Assembly (NCBI GenBank): GCA_010909165.1
Contig: MU008168.1
Location: forward strand, 1,178,001 to 1,242,000
Length of the DNA stretch: 64,000 nucleotides
Reading direction: 5' to 3'
Origin: Anthoceros angustus
Lineage: Eukaryota; Streptophyta; Anthocerotopsida; Anthocerotales; Anthocerotaceae
The position numbers were made by a program, and so were the translations under genes. Position 1 is the first letter of the stretch, and the number at the start of each line of letters is the position of its first letter. Of the stretch, positions 12,401 through 22,629 are shown in pieces. The notes under the pieces are model-generated. The model worked only from the letters and a program-made list of their open reading frames with translations. It searched no databases and was not told where the DNA came from.

Positions 12401-13149
12401 CGGGGCTGGGAGAAGCCCTGGCTCAGGTGCTTCGCACCAACCGGGCTCTGAAAGACCTCACACTATCCAGCTTCTTCGTCACACGCGGATTGGGAGCTCT
12501 GCGGAAAACAGCAGCATCACCAAACTCCTGGTGTTCCACTCGCGCAGTCGGAGGATGATGACATGGATCCCAACCTGACCGCCATCCTGGATGAGTGCAA
12601 GACTGTTGAGGAGGTGCAGATCCGGTTTGACAAGCCCTTTGGTCCGTCCAGCTTCACCAAGGCGTTTTTCAAGGGTTGCTGCAGAAAACCGCAGCATCAA
12701 CAGGCTGGTGTTGGATGGCTGGGATGGGCTGGACGACGAGATGTTTGAAGACCTGATTCAATCCACCAACACCAACACCTCAGGCTGGATCACATCTCCA
12801 TCAAGGGCACCTCATGGGAAAAGCAAGGCAGGGGCGAACGTCTGGAGACTTGGGAGCTGCGCGGTGCAGCCGCAGCTGCGTGCGTTGCTCGCAGACTTGG
12901 AGTCCGAGTCGCCAGTGCTGCAAGAACTCCCATCTGTGGATTTGTGGGAAGCTATTTCGATTGCCTTTGCCAGGAGGCCTACAGGAGTGTCAACACCGGG
13001 GCAGTGGCAGTGGTACGTACGCCTGCGCCTGCTCACAGCTATCGGCAAATGCCGGTCGCTGAGGAAGATTCATCTGAATCCTCCGGGAGGGGCACTTACA
13101 GCGTGAGGGAGGTAGAGGCGCTGCTATCAGGCTTGCAACACAACCTTGT

Positions 13150-14360
13150 GCTGGAGGAGCTGGGGCTGTTGGCTACGTGGGCTTTGGGACGGCACCCTGC
13201 CTGCAGGCATTGACTGGCGTCATGGAGAGATGCTATTTCTCATTGGACTTGCTGGGTCTGCAATATCTGGGATTGAGTGCAGAAGGACTGGGTGTCATCG
13301 CTGCAGCCCTTGGACGCAACCGCAGCTCAGTGCTGTCCAGATTGTCTCTTTGTGGGAACGACATCGGAATGCTGTCGGGGCGCAACATTTGGCCGACATC
13401 CTGAGGAATTCGATCGCCCTCCGCAATCTCTGGATGAGCAATATTGGCATGGATGAGGAAGGAGCCGTGCTGATTGCAGAGGCCCTGGCGAATACCACCA
13501 CCCTGCCGAGCTTCAGAATCGGAGATCCTGTGTTCATTGGTTCGATTCTCGAAGCTTTGGTGTGGCACACGCCTGGTGGATCCTCCAGCTGCTGTTTCTG
13601 GCAATCACTCCATCACACGGCTTGTTCTTGAGTGCCCAGGAGGCCAGCAGGCCGTGGAGCCGGACTGGGAGAAGCCCTGGCTGGGGCTTAGAATCGGAGA
13701 TCCTGCGCCCGGAATCCAAACCAGCCCGCGCCCATGTTCCTCGTTCCATTGCTCCAAGCTTTGGTGTGGCACACCCTGGCGGATCCTCCAGCTGCTGTTT
13801 CTGGCAATCACTCCATCACACGGCTTGTCCTTGAGTGTCCGGGAGGCCAGGAGGCTGTGGAGCCGGGGCTGGGAGAAGCCCTGGCTCAGGTGCTTCACCG
13901 GGCTCTGAAAGACCTCACACTATCCAGCTTCTTCGTCACACGCGGATTGGGAGCTCTGCGGAAAACAGCAGCATCACCAAACTCCTGGTGTTCCACTCGC
14001 GGCAGTCGGAGGATGATGACATGGATCCCAACCTGACCGCCATCCTGGATGAGTGCAAGACTGTTGAGGAGGTGCAGATCCGGTTTGACAAGCCCTTTGG
14101 TCCGTCCAGCTTCACCAAGGCGTTTTTCAAGGGTTGCTGCAGAAAACCGCAGCATCAACAGGCTGGTGTTGGATGGCTGGGATGGGCTGGACGACGAGAT
14201 GTTTGAAGACCTGATTCAATCCCTGTCTACCAACACCAACACCACCTCAGGCTGGATCACATCTCCATCAAGGGCACCTCATGGGGGAAAAGCAACGTCT
14301 GGAGAAAGCGTTGGGAGCTGCGCGTGCAGCTGGGAGTTGGGTGCGGTGCAGCCGCAGCTG
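13150..14360 (+). repeat. Hybrid module 7 with an internal re-duplication, copy A
   Basis: The first half (13,150-13,500) matches the last module (14,640-14,990), including its signature MERCYFSLD and the short GDPVFIG loop. At 13,681 the text jumps back: AGCCCTGG is followed by CTGGGGCTTAGAATCGG, and the GDPAPG...WHTLADPP segment is read a second time in the middle-module version. This makes the module about 1.48 kb. The join lies at a shared TGGCT-like string, as expected of unequal recombination between neighbouring modules. Confidence 0.7.
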
Positions 14361-15107
14361 CGTTGCTCGCAGACTTGGAGTCCGAGTCGCCAGTGCTGCA
14401 AGAACTCCATCTGTGGATTTGTGGGAAGCTATTTCGATTGCCTTTGCCAGGAGGCCTACAGGAGTGTCAACACCGGGGCAGTGGCAGTGGTACGCCTGCG
14501 CCTGCTCACAGCTATCGGCAAATGCCGGTCGCTGAGGAAGATTCATCTGAATCCTCCGGGAGGATGGGCACTTACAGCGTGAGGAGGTAGAGGCGCTGGC
14601 GCTGCTATCAGGCTTGCAACACAACCTTGTGCTGGAGGAGCTGGGGCTGTTGGCTACGTGGGCTTTGGGACGGCACCCTGCCTGCAGGCATTGACTGGCG
14701 TCATGGAGAGATGCTATTTCTCATTGGACTTGCTGGGTCTGCAATATCTGGGATTGAGTGCAGAAGGACTGGGTGTCATCGCTGCAGCCCTTGGACGCAA
14801 CCGCAGCTCAGTGCTGTCCAGATTGTCTCTTTGTGGGAACGACATCAGGAATGCTGTCGGGGCGCAACATTTGGCCGACATCCTGAGGAATTCGATCGCC
14901 CTCCGCAATCTCTGGATGAGCAATATTGGCATGGATGAGGAAGGAGCCGTGCTGATTGCAGAGGCCCTGGCGAATACCACCACCTGAGCTTAAAATCGGA
15001 GATCCTGTGTTCATTGGTCCAATTCTCGAAGCTTTGGTGTGGCACACCCTGGCGGATCCTCCAGCTGCTGTTTCTGGCAATCACTCCATCACACGGCTTG
15101 TTCTTGA

Positions 15108-15633
15108 GTGCCCAGGAGGCCAGCAGGCCGTGGAGCCGGACTGGGAGAAGCCCTGGCTCAGGTGCTGCGCACCAACCGTGCTCTCACTGACCTCAGACTT
15201 GCCAGCTTCTTCGTCACACGCGGATTGGAAGCGCTACCTGAAAACAGCAGCATCACCCAACTCCAAGTAAGTCACACGCGGAATTCGGAGGATGATGACA
15301 TGGATCCTATGCTGATCACGATTCTTCAGGAGTGCAAGAATGTCCAGCAGCTGCAGCTTCAGTTTTATAAGCCCTTTGGTCCATCCAACTTCTCCAAGGC
15401 GTTTTTCCAAGGGTTGCGGGATAATCGTAGCATCAAGACGCTTGTGTTGGATGACTGCGAAGGATTGGATGACTACATGTTCCAGAACTTGATGCGGTCT
15501 CTGGGACGCAACTGCAACAACGTCCTGGAGAACATTTCCATCAAGAAAACAACCTGGGAAAGCGAAGGCAAAGGAATACAGATCCAGAATCTGCTCTCAA
15601 GGAACGTGCACAGAAGAAGCGCTGCTCCGCAGG
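15108..15633 (+). CDS. Second half of terminal module 8, copy A, uninterrupted up to a splice donor
   Basis: The frame reads VLRTNRALTDLRLASFFVTRG, LITILQECKNVQQLQLQFYKPFGP, TLVLDDCEGLDDYMFQNLM and ISIKKTTWESEGKG. This part differs from the middle modules by many substitutions rather than frameshifts, which suggests it stayed under protein constraint longer. The exon ends at 15,633 before GTAGGT. The matching exon in copy B ends at 33,345. Confidence 0.7.
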
Positions 15634-15735
15634 GTAGGTGCCCCAAGCCAGTAGCTTGCTACCCTTGTCCTGATTTGTATCTACTGTCAGAACCCACTAA
15701 CTCAGATGTATACTGACCCCTTCTCACTTGTGCAG

Positions 15736-15795
15736 GTTCGGAAGGAGTGCCACCACCGGTCACGGCAACTGTGGCAACCTCTGGTGCCGCAGCAG
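15736..15795 (+). CDS. 60-bp linker exon, copy A
   Basis: The exon encodes GSEGVPPPVTATVATSGAAA and is flanked by introns 15,634-15,735 (102 bp) and 15,796-15,965 (170 bp), both GT-AG. It keeps phase 1 on both sides, so it joins module 8 to module 9 in frame. The copy B equivalent is 33,448-33,507 and has the same borders. Confidence 0.65.
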
Positions 15796-15965
15796 GTAAT
15801 GAAACTTCGTGAATACAATGTGGATTTGATCCAACCACTTCCAAGCTGTTGTTGTTGTTGCAACTAGTTTGAATGCATGTACCGAATGCACCACTTGATG
15901 CTGCTGCTGGCAGACAGTCTGATGATTGACTGATTGGCTGTCTTTGTTTTCACCACAATTTCCAG

Positions 15966-17292
15966 TTGCTGTTCCTGAGGAGCTCAGTACCCTGCTTGCC
16001 GACCTCGACTCACCTTCGCCTACACTCAGTCGTCTTCCTCGTGTGGAAGCGTTTGGGCACTTGTTCGAGAGGGACGTGGAACATCCAAAGGTGGAACTTG
16101 AACTGCGCATGCGCCTTATGAAGGCTATCGGGAAATGCCCCACACTCAGATTCATAGATCTCGACCCTCTTGGGCGTCGAAATTACAGGGTGACGGTGGC
16201 AGAGGCGATGGCGCTGCTGGAAGGCCTGAGCTCGAATGCAATAGTGGAACGGCTGGACTTGAGTGGCTTCCTTGGTTTTGGAACAGGTGAAGTCTGCGCT
16301 GCAATCGCCGCTATCTTGCAATCCAGCCGCACCTTGCAATTTCTGAATATGGGATACACTGGCATGACTGTCGAAGGACTGGCTTGCATGCGACATAATC
16401 GCAGCACTGTGCTTCGCACCTTGTATCTTTCTGGAAACACGACTGTGGAGAAGGTGTTGGAGCTCAACACCTGGCTGATATCCTGACCAGCACTCCCGCT
16501 CTTCGCAACCTGGGGATGTGGGATACAGGGATGGATGAGGCGGGAGCATTGATGATAGGGGATGCTCTGGCTCAGAACACCACACTTGACTGGCTGAACA
16601 TAGGATTCAATCAAGCGTGGAGGCCAAAGCAGGCAGGGATGATGGCCACGCTGTTAGCTCGAGCATTCACCTACCAAATGTTGCTTTCGCTTCTGTTAAC
16701 GAGTCTGTCACACATCTCCAGCTGGAAGTATGGGGAGCAGGACAGCAGCCTGTCATCGCTGAGTTGGGAGAAGCTGTGGCCCGCATGCTGCGGTCGAACA
16801 TGACTTTAAGGCATCTCGATGTATGTAGCTGCTTTATAAGCCAGGGGTGTGAGGAGTGACAACAGCAGCGTTATCCGTGTGACAGTCCGACATGGTAGCT
16901 CTAGTGCTAAGGAGGACTAAGAGGATGATGCCAATCCTGCCAGACAGTGGAAAGTTTACAATTAGCTCAGAACAGTTTGGGACCTTTGGGATCATCCGAC
17001 CTCCCAAGACGTTTTCAAATCGTTGCAGGACAATCGTTACCTCAACAGGTTGGTGTTGGATGGCTGGAAAGGGTTGGACGACAATATGTTCCAAGACCTG
17101 TTGCGGGCTCTGCAAGTGAACACCAATTTGAAGAGTATATCGTTCGAGAACACTGTGTGGAAAAGTCAGGAAAAGGAGCTGCAGTGGATGAACTACTACG
17201 CCAAAACAGGGAATACCGGAAAGCTCTGGCAGGGGCTCCAACAATGCCAGTGAAATCATGTCGCCTCGTACTTTGTGGATTTCCATATGCAG
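15966..17292 (+). pseudogene. LRR module 9 and start of the Roc domain, copy A
   Basis: The exon opens with VAVPEELSTLLADLDSPSPT, the diverged form of the module start, and continues through LDLSGFLGFGTGEV and LNMGYTGMTVEGL. The frame is lost near 16,450 (copy B keeps GAQHLADIL there) and again near 16,855. A later frame restores RLVLDGWKGLDDNMFQDLL and ends in CRLVLCGFPYA, the first part of the Roc P-loop, immediately before a donor at 17,293. Confidence 0.7.
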
Positions 17293-17445
17293 GTGAGCCA
17301 CATGCTGAACCCAAAGTTTGTACATCCCAAATGGCGTAGTTTGCAGACTTCACTGCAGTTGTTTCTGTCTTCTCTACAGCTGTTTTCTTGTCTTAACGTT
17401 GTTTTCGTCTCCGAGTGTAATCGGTGGTAAATGTTGCTGTTTCAG

Positions 17446-17866
17446 GAAAACCACGATACGGAATACGTTGATGAGTATGCAAACACACGAAAACGATGTT
17501 GAGATGGAGGGTGAAACGATTTCGAAGCACATACCTCGAACCCTTGGGTTTGAGGTTGAGGTGATAAAAGATGGTCCAGCCTTGAGAATTACCGTTTGGG
17601 ATCTTGCAGGGCACCAGGAGTTTCATGCTCTTCACGATTTCGTCTTTCCTGCTGTGAATAACTCTTCTCTCTTGTTTGTCTATAACCCGTTCAAATTTGG
17701 TGGTAATTATTCAAGTGCGGAAATGAAGGATAGAAAGGATTTTCGAGATGAATTTATTTATTGGCTTAAATTTATTGCTTCCAACTCATGGTTAGCTCAA
17801 CAGGTGAAACCTTATGTTCATGTGGTGGTAACATTTAATGACAAGCTTGAAGGTAGGATGTCTTGA
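17446..17866 (+). pseudogene. Roc GTPase domain exon, copy A
   Basis: Spliced to the preceding exon, the P-loop should read GFPYAGKTTIRN. Here one G is missing at the acceptor (TTCAGGAAAACC against TTCAGGGAAAACC in copy B), so the join goes out of frame. The rest is clear: VEVIKDGPALRITVWDLAGHQEF with the DLAG switch II motif, FVYNPFKFGGNYSS, and VVVTFNDK in the position of the base-recognition loop. The open frame stops at 17,866. Confidence 0.75.
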
Positions 17867-17878
17867 AATACGGAGGAA

Positions 17879-18777
17879 GTGTTGGTGATGAAGAAAAAGT
17901 TTATGGCTATTGTGGAAATATCCGATGATCCCACTTTCATCAATGGACAAAGTTGGAAAGATGTGTGTGAAGTACGCAGGCTTGTACAGGAAAAGCTACA
18001 ACAACGTATTAGCACATTGGCTCCAATTCCCAGCATTTGTGAGCAGCTCCGTGTACATGTACGGAAATGGGCTGAGAATGAACATGGTATGCCAATCATT
18101 TCTGTTGAAAAGTTTATCGAGTTGTTTTACTCCACGTGTAAGGTGGCAATAGGGCATCCACTCATCTCATCTTATAGAAGATTTCTTAGAGACTTCATGG
18201 ACAAAGAGGATAGCTGGAAAGTAGTAGCATCATATCTCAAGGATCTGTGGAGATCATATATTTCCAAATGTCACTTATGGTCATCAACCTCCGATGGTTA
18301 GGAATGGGCGTTTTGGTCAGCTGATTAGTATATTTGGTGAACGGACAATAGGCAAGATTGGCTTCAAGTTCAAAATGGGTTCATCAGCAAATATGGGTTG
18401 AGTAGCCTTCTAAAATGTCTTTGAACAAGGTAGGGCTTGATGAAACCATTGTGAGCGAGGAAAAATTCATCCAACTGATGTGTGAGTTGCACCTTTGCTA
18501 TGAAAGTGGAGATGTGGATGGAGAAACTCAATATTTTGTTCCAATAAGTATGTATAAAGAAGAAGATTTATTAGGAGTTGATCAACAGTTAGTATGGCCT
18601 TCACAGAGTCTGGATCATGATTATATCTTTATGGGTTTGCGTTTACAATGTGATGATCAAGATTGTACATTCCTCACACCAGGATTTTTTCCTAGGTTAC
18701 AGGTTGTAACTTTTCTCAAGTTGAACTATCTTTTGTTTTATGTCCTGAAACTTCTTCTTTTGTTTTATTATTATTAA
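17879..18777 (+). pseudogene. COR domain, copy A
   Basis: COR is the dimerisation module that follows Roc in ROCO proteins. The first piece (to 18,301) contains VREKLQ-like helices (RRLVQEKLQQRI), FIELFYSTCKVAIGHPL and VASYLKDL. The second piece (from 18,415) contains EEKFIQLMCELHLCYESGD, YFVPISMY and LQCDDQDCTFLTPGFFPRLQ. The two are separated by stops at about 18,300 and 18,400. A donor-like GTTGTAAC after TTACAG (about 18,700) and an acceptor before GTACTTTTATAC (about 18,813) suggest another intron. Confidence 0.7.
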
Positions 18778-18894
18778 CTGTTAACTAGTCTCATTGTTCC
18801 TATATATTGTAGGTACTTTTATACACATATTGTTTGAAAAAAGTGGGTTGATGAGGAAAGACCAATTGATTCAGAATAAAATTGGAGCCTAATG

Positions 18895-19225
18895 TCCTTT
18901 TAATATCTGCAGAGGCAATGGATATCTTTGTGGAATTTAATGCCAAAGTGGGTTGTTACATAGATATATTGGCCCGATCTACTCAAGGCTATTTAGAGTC
19001 CATGTCATTTTGAGGAACATATTGTATCTCGATTCGGGCATTTTGTGTATGAGGGTTGTGCAGGGTCACTAGTTGAAGGTGTTCTTCGACATGAATGTGT
19101 GGCATCCCTCACTCTATGCGAATAGGAGACGAGTGTATCACACGAGCTAGTTGAAAAAAGCGGTATGCAAAGGATCGATGCTGCACACTACACGCAATCT
19201 TGGAAGTGTATTTGCGACAGCAACA
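18895..19225 (+). pseudogene. TRN1-like C-terminal region, copy A, degraded
   Basis: EAMDIFVEFNAKVGCYIDIL and ARSTQGYLESMSF are followed by several small deletions relative to copy B. The equivalents of HEGCAGVTLVEGVLRHEC are only partly readable. Copy B (36,640-37,098) keeps this region in one frame. Confidence 0.6.
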
Positions 19226-19499
19226 CCCCAGGCGACGCAATTATTTTAAAGGCCAACCGAGAGTATGCAACGGTGGTGGATGGTCATGTCATTTTGGGAC
19301 AAAGAGGACCACAAAGCCAAGCGAGTTCCAAGGTTTGAAGCTCTCAATTCTGGATAGTTTGTGTTGCACTAGGTGTCCTTCTTCTCACATGTAGTTTCTA
19401 AGTAGCTTTGCACAAGTAGGCCGTTTCTTGCATACTCTAATTATACCGGCAGATTGAAATCCAGAAGTTGCTTTGGTGGAACTCCTACACTATCCCGCA

Positions 19500-20278
19500 A
19501 GTAGGGAAGAAGAAGCCTATTGTTGGGAGTAGTTATCCTAACCATGGTGTGGAAGAAGGTAATCGAAGAGGTTTGGCAATGATTGTGAGTGGAAGAGGAT
19601 AGACTGGAGGATCTGAGACAGAGGGCGACTTGATTTTCTTTTCAACACATTGGCATGCTTTTATTAGTGGACAGGCGAGAGTGTCAAAGCACATATTAGG
19701 AAAGTTGCCGATCTCTACTAGCTAAGGACGATTGCTTTGTGTTGCATCAATGCTCATGGGGGATTGAAGAAAATGGCAGAGACTACATTGAAATTGGAAA
19801 ACCACCTCGGGAGAAGCTATATGTTTACGATGACATCGTGAAGCCCATTTGCGAATCCAAGTGGTTGAAAGACAAGCCTAAGGTGTTTCTGATCAATGCT
19901 TGTCGAGCCATCCAAAGTGGGAAAGCTAAGGACTCTGAAGTCGAGGGTAGCCAAATTGTGAGTGAGAGAGCCGGAGAAGATCTACGCCTGCCTTCTGAGA
20001 AGGATTGTCTCATCTTCTTCTCGACCAGTCATGGACAACAATCGTTTAGAGATGTCAACAATGGCTCAAACTTTATCATAGCTTTGATGGAAGCCATCAT
20101 TGAGGGGTCGGAAAAAAAGGATGATATGTTCAGCATTTTAACATCAGTGATTGCCAAGGTCACGGAGATGCCACGTTGGCTCCGAAATCAAGAAGGGTCT
20201 TATGAGAGGAGACCCAGTGTCCGGTGTTTTCCTCCACACTCACGAGAAAGCTTTGGTGGTGGCCTCGGCCTTAGGTGC
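19500..20278 (+). pseudogene. Caspase-type (C14) p20+p10 domain, copy A
   Basis: From 19,739 one frame gives GIEENGRDYIEI, EKLYVYDDIVKPI, LKDKPKVFLINACRA, a linker, CLIFFSTSHGQQSFRDVNNG and GSNFIIALMEAI. Animal caspases show KPKLFxIQACRG around the catalytic Cys and STxPGxxSWRxxxxGSxFI in the small subunit; the match follows order and spacing. The catalytic-His block is better read in copy B (CCINAHGG). In copy A a stop in GLAMIVSGRG* and a missing C near 20,215 break the two ends. The domain lies downstream of COR on the same strand with no other gene between. Confidence 0.65.
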
Positions 20279-20459
20279 AAGGAAGCAGCCCGGCAAAAGT
20301 TGGATTGAGCATGAGCAGAAGGTTCACACATTTCGAGTTGCAGACCAAGAGCATCAGGAAGCACCATTGCTATATGCATTGCTGGAAGACCTAACCACTA
20401 AGCTAAAGGAGGCTGGGTATGTAGACTTCGAGGAAAGCTGGCATGGAGAGCTGAATTGA
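20265..20459 (+). pseudogene. PPR E-motif remnant directly after the caspase-type domain, copy A
   Basis: The frame reads LGARKQPGKSWIEHEQKVHTF, then LLYALLEDLTTKLKEAGYVD and ends at TGA. This is the classic E/E+ motif that ends PLS-class PPR proteins. No PPR repeats precede it here. It overlaps the last codons of the caspase-type frame on the same strand, so it is either a leftover of another PPR gene or a fused tail. Copy B has the same arrangement (38,019-38,213). Confidence 0.65.
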
Positions 20460-20539
20460 ACACAAGGCAGATGTCGTAAGTAGTAACCTTCATTTATCAG
20501 CAATTAAGCTTAGTACATTCAAAGAGTGATTTCTTCTGG

Positions 20540-22629
20540 CTACAGTTGCTGTTTCCTAAGGTCCTTCTGCAATGCATTCTGCTCACTCCAGTGACGGAAA
20601 GCTTCCCTTACAGGATTGAGCTCTGCATCCTCTATCTGAGCCTGAGAGGTGACATTGTCTATCCAGAAAGACCACACCGGAGTAGTGTGGTCCAACAGGG
20701 GGCCACACTCAGGAGCACCACATTGTGCAAAAATGTTTGCATAATGCTCTTCACCTCGCTGGATGGTTCTAACCTTGAATGTTTAGCATCATTCATGGTT
20801 GCCATCAAGTTCTGGGCATATGAGCTGGGCTGCCGAAAATTGTGGAAGTCGTTGTCTACAAGGACCAAGCCTTCTGACGGTGCAAGTGGCAGGATTATGC
20901 GGGAGTGTCGAGCCAGTGACAGAGGTATCACGTCAGGGGAAGCACTCCCATAACACAGCCACAGCTGTTCCCACCATCTTTCTGATCTGAAAGCAAATCA
21001 GCCAACAGACAACTCTTGACACTCCAGCAAGCAGTACAACCACCAAATGCACACCAGTGCCAGAACAGACAGAACCCGACATCATACAAAATCGTGTGTA
21101 CCTGATGAAGCATAAAGGACTCGCCAGTGATGGACAATCTCAGGAGACGGACATTTCCGCAAATCTCAATCTGAGAACTACAGGAGCAGGAGATGATGTG
21201 CCGAAAATGTGCAGTCCTGATTTTGTCTTTGCTGTCAGGCTCAAACAACCACCTTGCCCTTGCTGTAGATTCATCATCTTCTGCCCCATCTGGAACCTGG
21301 CTTTCTTCATCCAAAGATGATTGGTCATCTTCCGGAATGCTCACACCACTGTCACAATCATCCAGCACCTCCGGGACAACCGCCGATTCATCTTCGGAAG
21401 ACCGACTACCCCTGCGGTTAAAGTAGGCAGGCTTGTTCACGTCTTTGTACTTGCTCCGAGCGGTGTAATTATGGAAAGGATGCCTTCCTGCCAATTGACA
21501 ACAGCCAATGTCACGGGTACTGCTACACGTCCTCCTAACCAAGCTTTCGGTGCCTCAATTGGCTGACAACCTGAAATGCTGATAATATGTTGTTCAGCTC
21601 TGTCACTCGATCTTCACTTGCTGCCATTGAACCAGAGTGATTGATGTCAAGCACAGCCGGTGGTAGTAGATACTCGTATGTGCGGGTAAAACACATCTTT
21701 CTTGAATCGAAGGACCTGCAGAACCAGGATGGTCAGTGCCGAAAACGGCAGTTATGACTGAAACATTCCACACATTGAGCTTAAGTCGAGTCAGACCTGG
21801 GCACTGGGACAACAGAAAACACTTTTATGCTTGCAGGTAAGTGAGCATTGATACTTTCCGCCAATGCAAGCCCGTCCCTGTCATGGACCCATTCTGCTTC
21901 TGGGACTTCCATCTTCATAGAAATGACTGTGCTTATGGAGTGCACCTGAGCTGAACGTAGAAACACAATTAGAACCTTTTGATCTGCGTCACATTCTACC
22001 AACCCAATCACAATGACGGGCAGCTGAAGAGCAACCTCCTCAAATCTAGCAATTTGAGGTGCAGTTACACTAGGACCTTCCAGTCGTGCTAACGACTGGT
22101 AACATATAGTGCATCAGACTTTGACACATACAGAATCTCGTAGGGCACGACGGTTACCCCTTTATCAGTTCGGCTGCTGCGTGCCCATCCAAGTCTGTGA
22201 AGATTCCCAAAGTTACTAGCAAGCATTCCATGAGCCGCCAATATGGCTTTCTCCAGCTCTGCTTCAACGGCTGCAAGAATACAGACCGGAGAAAGCATAA
22301 TACTAGCAGCAGCTCAGCCATTGTAGCTTGGACAGAAGCTACTTACTGGGGACTCCTGTAGACCCTTGCAACTGCAGTCCTGCAAAAACCCGAGTGACTT
22401 CAGGACAACCGCATACTTTCCTCTCAAGCATGATAACCAAATGTCGATCATTTGCTAATCTATTTGGGCTGATCCTTCTACCAACCTTTGTACTCGGTTC
22501 CAACATAGCCAACCCAGAAGCAAACCTTCTTCTTCACCCTCCCATCACCAGGAGCAGTAGCAGACGGTTCCAGCAGCCCGTCACTTCCCTCACCACAGGG
22601 CAAAGCTCAACTGAAGTTCTTTCTGCCAT
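20540..22629 (-). CDS. tRNA pseudouridine synthase, TruA/PUS1 type, copy 2 (two small lesions)
   Basis: The start equivalent to copy 1 is the ATG at 22,629. The catalytic block [13 protein letters not shown] lies at about 22,150-22,190. Downstream exons give a helix with [20 protein letters not shown] (about 21,830-21,890), [15 protein letters not shown] (about 21,460), an acidic insert rich in Ser/Asp, and [20 protein letters not shown] (about 21,110). The last exon has [11 protein letters not shown]. Exon 1 lacks one C seen in copy 1 (CCCTCACC against CCCTCCACC). The last exon has an indel near 20,700 (CAGGGGGCC) that moves it off the frame that copy 3 keeps to its stop. The gene may be damaged or the reads imperfect. 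Confidence 0.75.

Larger units (their letters stand above)
5040..15633 (+). repeat. Array of eight ~1.3-kb LRR modules, copy A
   Basis: Module starts, set at the codon for the first Ala of ALLADLES or its equivalent, are 5040, 6357, 7706, 9023, 10,319, 11,601, 12,882 and 14,360. Lengths are 1,317, 1,349, 1,317, 1,296, 1,282, 1,281, 1,478 and 1,274 bp. Types by early segment: module 1 has FNCDCEDGEC without insertion; modules 2-4 share the CCCA(T/C)GGAACTGGGAGGA insertion; module 5 has FNCDCEDGEC without insertion; modules 6-8 have FDCLCQEAYR. Most modules after the first carry 1-2-base indels at short runs, for example TTTTTCCAAGG versus TTTTTCAAGG, or CGCGCGCCC versus CGCGCCC. A ninth, diverged module follows after two introns. 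Confidence 0.85.
4959..20278 (+). pseudogene. TRN1-like LRR-Roc-COR gene with C-terminal caspase-type domain, copy A (frame broken in many places)
   Basis: Order of parts: LRR modules (5040-17,250), Roc GTPase (17,270-17,870), COR (17,880-18,715), TRN1-like C-terminal region (about 18,900-19,220), caspase-type domain (about 19,500-20,278). The start chosen is the ATG at 4959 (MTDPSLPPG), matched by the ATG at 26,747 in copy B. TRN1 proteins of plants are ROCO proteins without a kinase, linked in Arabidopsis to leaf vein and tissue patterning. The COR strings LQCDDQDCTFLTPGFFPRLQ and TLVEGVLRHEC fit that family. Introns with GT-AG ends lie at 15,634-15,735, 15,796-15,965 and 17,293-17,445. Frames are lost in most modules 2-8, in module 9, at the Roc P-loop junction and in the caspase part. 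It is either a decayed gene or a poorly sequenced one. Confidence 0.75.

Noticed and set aside
17446-17866. A small Ras/Rab GTPase gene
   Set aside because: The domain is flanked by LRRs before and COR after, and its DLAGHQEF and VYNPF segments fit Roc rather than free-standing small GTPases.
2403-20459. A single PPR-LRR-ROCO-caspase-PPR fusion gene
   Set aside because: The PPR block has its own E-motif ending, lies over 600 bp upstream, and is broken in several places. No splice sites were seen linking it to the LRR start.
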